A stretch of 5,318 nt of DNA, from NCBI GenBank assembly GCA_012519365.1, contig JAAYQH010000008.1, positions 1 to 5,318 on the forward strand. Reading direction: 5' to 3'. This DNA comes from Planctomycetota bacterium (lineage in GTDB: Bacteria; Planctomycetota; Phycisphaerae; Sedimentisphaerales; Anaerohalosphaeraceae). The position numbers and the translations under genes were made by a program. Each line of letters opens with the position of its first letter. Within the stretch, counting starts at the first letter, position 1. The notes beneath the pieces were generated by a model, which searched no databases, was not told the DNA's origin, and saw only the letters and a list, made by a program, of their open reading frames with translations. This document shows, piece after piece, positions 4,319-5,318 of the stretch.

Positions 4319-5290
4319 ATGCAGATTGTTGAATCTCTTGAACAAATCAGCCGACTGCCGCGCGGGATGGTGCTGTCCATCGGCAATTTTGACGGCGTCC
4401 ATCGGGGTCACCAGACGATTATTGCCACGGCCAGACGTGCTGCCGAGCAACGCGGTGTGCAAACAGCGGTGATGACCTTTGACCCGCACCCGGCGGTGAT
4501 TTTGCGGCCGGACAAGGCCCCGGGGGTTCTGTCGCCGCTGCCGCAGAAACTGCGTCTGCTGCAGACGGCCGGCGTGGAGGTGGTGATTGTCATCCGCGAC
4601 AGTTTAAGGTTGCTGAATTTGTCGCCGAGCGACTTCGTCGATCGGTTTTTAATGTCGCATTTGTCCCCGTCGGTCATTGTGGAAGGGCCGAACTTTACCT
4701 TTGGCTATGGCCGCAGCGGCACGATGAAGACGCTTACAAAACTCGGCGCTGAGAGGGGCTTTGAGGTCATCGAGGTGCCGTTGACCGAAGTGCGGCTGGG
4801 CAAGGACCGTCGGGCGGTGGCCTGTTCCAGCTCGATGATTCGCGAATTGCTCGAAAAAGGGGCCGTGTTTGAGGCCGCCCAACTGCTCAGCCGTCTCTAC
4901 CGATTGATGGGTTCGGTGGTGGCCGGACGGGGTATCGGCCGTCAATTGGGGTTTCCGACTGCCAATGTGCACCCTGTCGGACAGATTTTGCCGGCCGAGG
5001 GCGTCTATGCGGGCTATGTGGTCGTCGGAGACTCGCTGGAGCAGGTCTGCTTTGGCGGCCTGCGACGGCCTGCGGCACTGAGCATCGGGCGCGCCAAGAC
5101 CTTTATTACCGATCATCCGCTCCTGCTTGAGGCGCACCTGCTGGAGGATAATGTCGAGGCGCTCTACGGCAAATGGGTGGGCCTGGATTTTATGGAATGG
5201 CTCCGCAACCAGCGACGGTTTACCTCGCATGAGGATTTGTCGGAACAAATTGCCCAAGACTGCCGCGACGCCCTGGCGGTGTTGATTTGA
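4319..5290 (+). CDS. ribF: Bifunctional riboflavin kinase / FMN adenylyltransferase (FAD synthetase)
   Basis: RibF phosphorylates riboflavin to FMN and then adenylates FMN to FAD in the cytoplasm. The 323-residue length is normal for the two-domain enzyme. The N-terminal nucleotidyltransferase domain (about 1-180) has IGNFDGVHRGHQ (21-32), FDPHP (54-58), EGPNFTFGYGRSG (122-134) and CSSSMIREL (169-177). The C-terminal kinase domain (about 190-315) has GRGIGRQLGFPTANV (203-217) with the PTAN nucleotide-binding motif, LPAEGVYAGYV, and E271 in LLLEAHLLE, which corresponds to the catalytic glutamate. The family's usual NIG..PTF segment reads SIGRAKTF (255-262), a mild deviation. The ATG has only a weak GGG (4308-4310) as ribosome site. 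The gene has its own promoter candidate and is followed after 11 bp by another gene, so it probably heads an operon. Confidence 0.96.
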   Translation: MQIVESLEQISRLPRGMVLSIGNFDGVHRGHQTIIATARRAAEQRGVQTAVMTFDPHPAVILRPDKAPGVLSPLPQKLRLLQTAGVEVVIVIRDSLRLLNLSPSDFVDRFLMSHLSPSVIVEGPNFTFGYGRSGTMKTLTKLGAERGFEVIEVPLTEVRLGKDRRAVACSSSMIRELLEKGAVFEAAQLLSRLYRLMGSVVAGRGIGRQLGFPTANVHPVGQILPAEGVYAGYVVVGDSLEQVCFGGLRRPAALSIGRAKTFITDHPLLLEAHLLEDNVEALYGKWVGLDFMEWLRNQRRFTSHEDLSEQIAQDCRDALAVLI

Positions 5291-5301
5291 GGAGTTTGAC
5301 G

Positions 5302-5318
5302 ATGACGCGGCCTTTCGA
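5302..5318 (+). CDS. Start of the next gene, product unknown (partial)
   Basis: An ATG at 5302 follows the ribF stop (5288-5290) after 11 bp. It is preceded by GAGGAG (5289-5294) overlapping that stop, with a 7-nt spacer, a good ribosome binding site. Only five codons (MTRPF) lie inside the window, so no function can be assigned. The tight spacing indicates co-transcription with ribF. Confidence 0.6.

Noticed and set aside
5057..5074. Two copies of GGCCTGCG 10 bp apart
   Set aside because: They lie inside ribF and come from codons for the GLRRPA segment; two short copies are not a meaningful repeat.
4649..5257. 202-codon minus-strand frame opposite ribF
   Set aside because: It is antisense to a clear ribF, has no domain signature and no ribosome site, so it is a shadow frame.

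Overview
This 5.3 kb window looks like ordinary bacterial chromosome. It carries four complete protein genes, one tRNA gene and two gene ends cut by the window borders. No transposase, integrase, phage gene, CRISPR array or defence gene is visible. The host cannot be fixed from this stretch. Coding GC is moderate to high, intergenic DNA is AT-rich, sigma70-like promoter boxes can be read, Shine-Dalgarno sites are good for some genes and missing for others, and the tRNA lacks an encoded CCA. This fits many Gram-negative-type lineages. A planctomycete-like (PVC) host is only a guess.

Layout, left to right. At 1-93 a plus-strand frame ends that probably is the C-terminus of a gene starting outside the window. 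It converges on a minus-strand NarL/FixJ-family response regulator (186-833), and a long imperfect hairpin (132-183) fills the gap between them. The response regulator has no histidine kinase beside it here. Next is a 317-bp AT-rich non-coding stretch (834-1150) with several small symmetric elements: a triple GATTC heptad repeat, a TTTTGC/GCAAAA inverted repeat, an AT palindrome, and a 78-bp element bounded by perfect 9-bp inverted repeats. After that come tRNA-Pro(CGG) on the minus strand (1151-1225) with a readable promoter, then priA (replication restart helicase, minus) and ridA (enamine/imine deaminase, minus). ridA and priA lie in the same direction and are probably co-transcribed. ribF (bifunctional riboflavin kinase/FAD synthetase) diverges from ridA across a 190-bp intergenic region. 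That region holds a plausible ribF promoter and a phased T-tract array in front of ridA. A new gene starts 11 bp after ribF with a good ribosome binding site.

How the genes work together: these are housekeeping functions placed side by side (replication restart, metabolite damage control, flavin cofactor synthesis, a proline tRNA), plus one signalling regulator. I see no evidence of a dedicated multi-gene system. The points most worth checking are non-coding: the structured 1062-1139 element just 3' of the tRNA, the convergent hairpin with its overlapping 28-codon ORF, the repeats ahead of the response regulator, and the curved-DNA-like array upstream of ridA.
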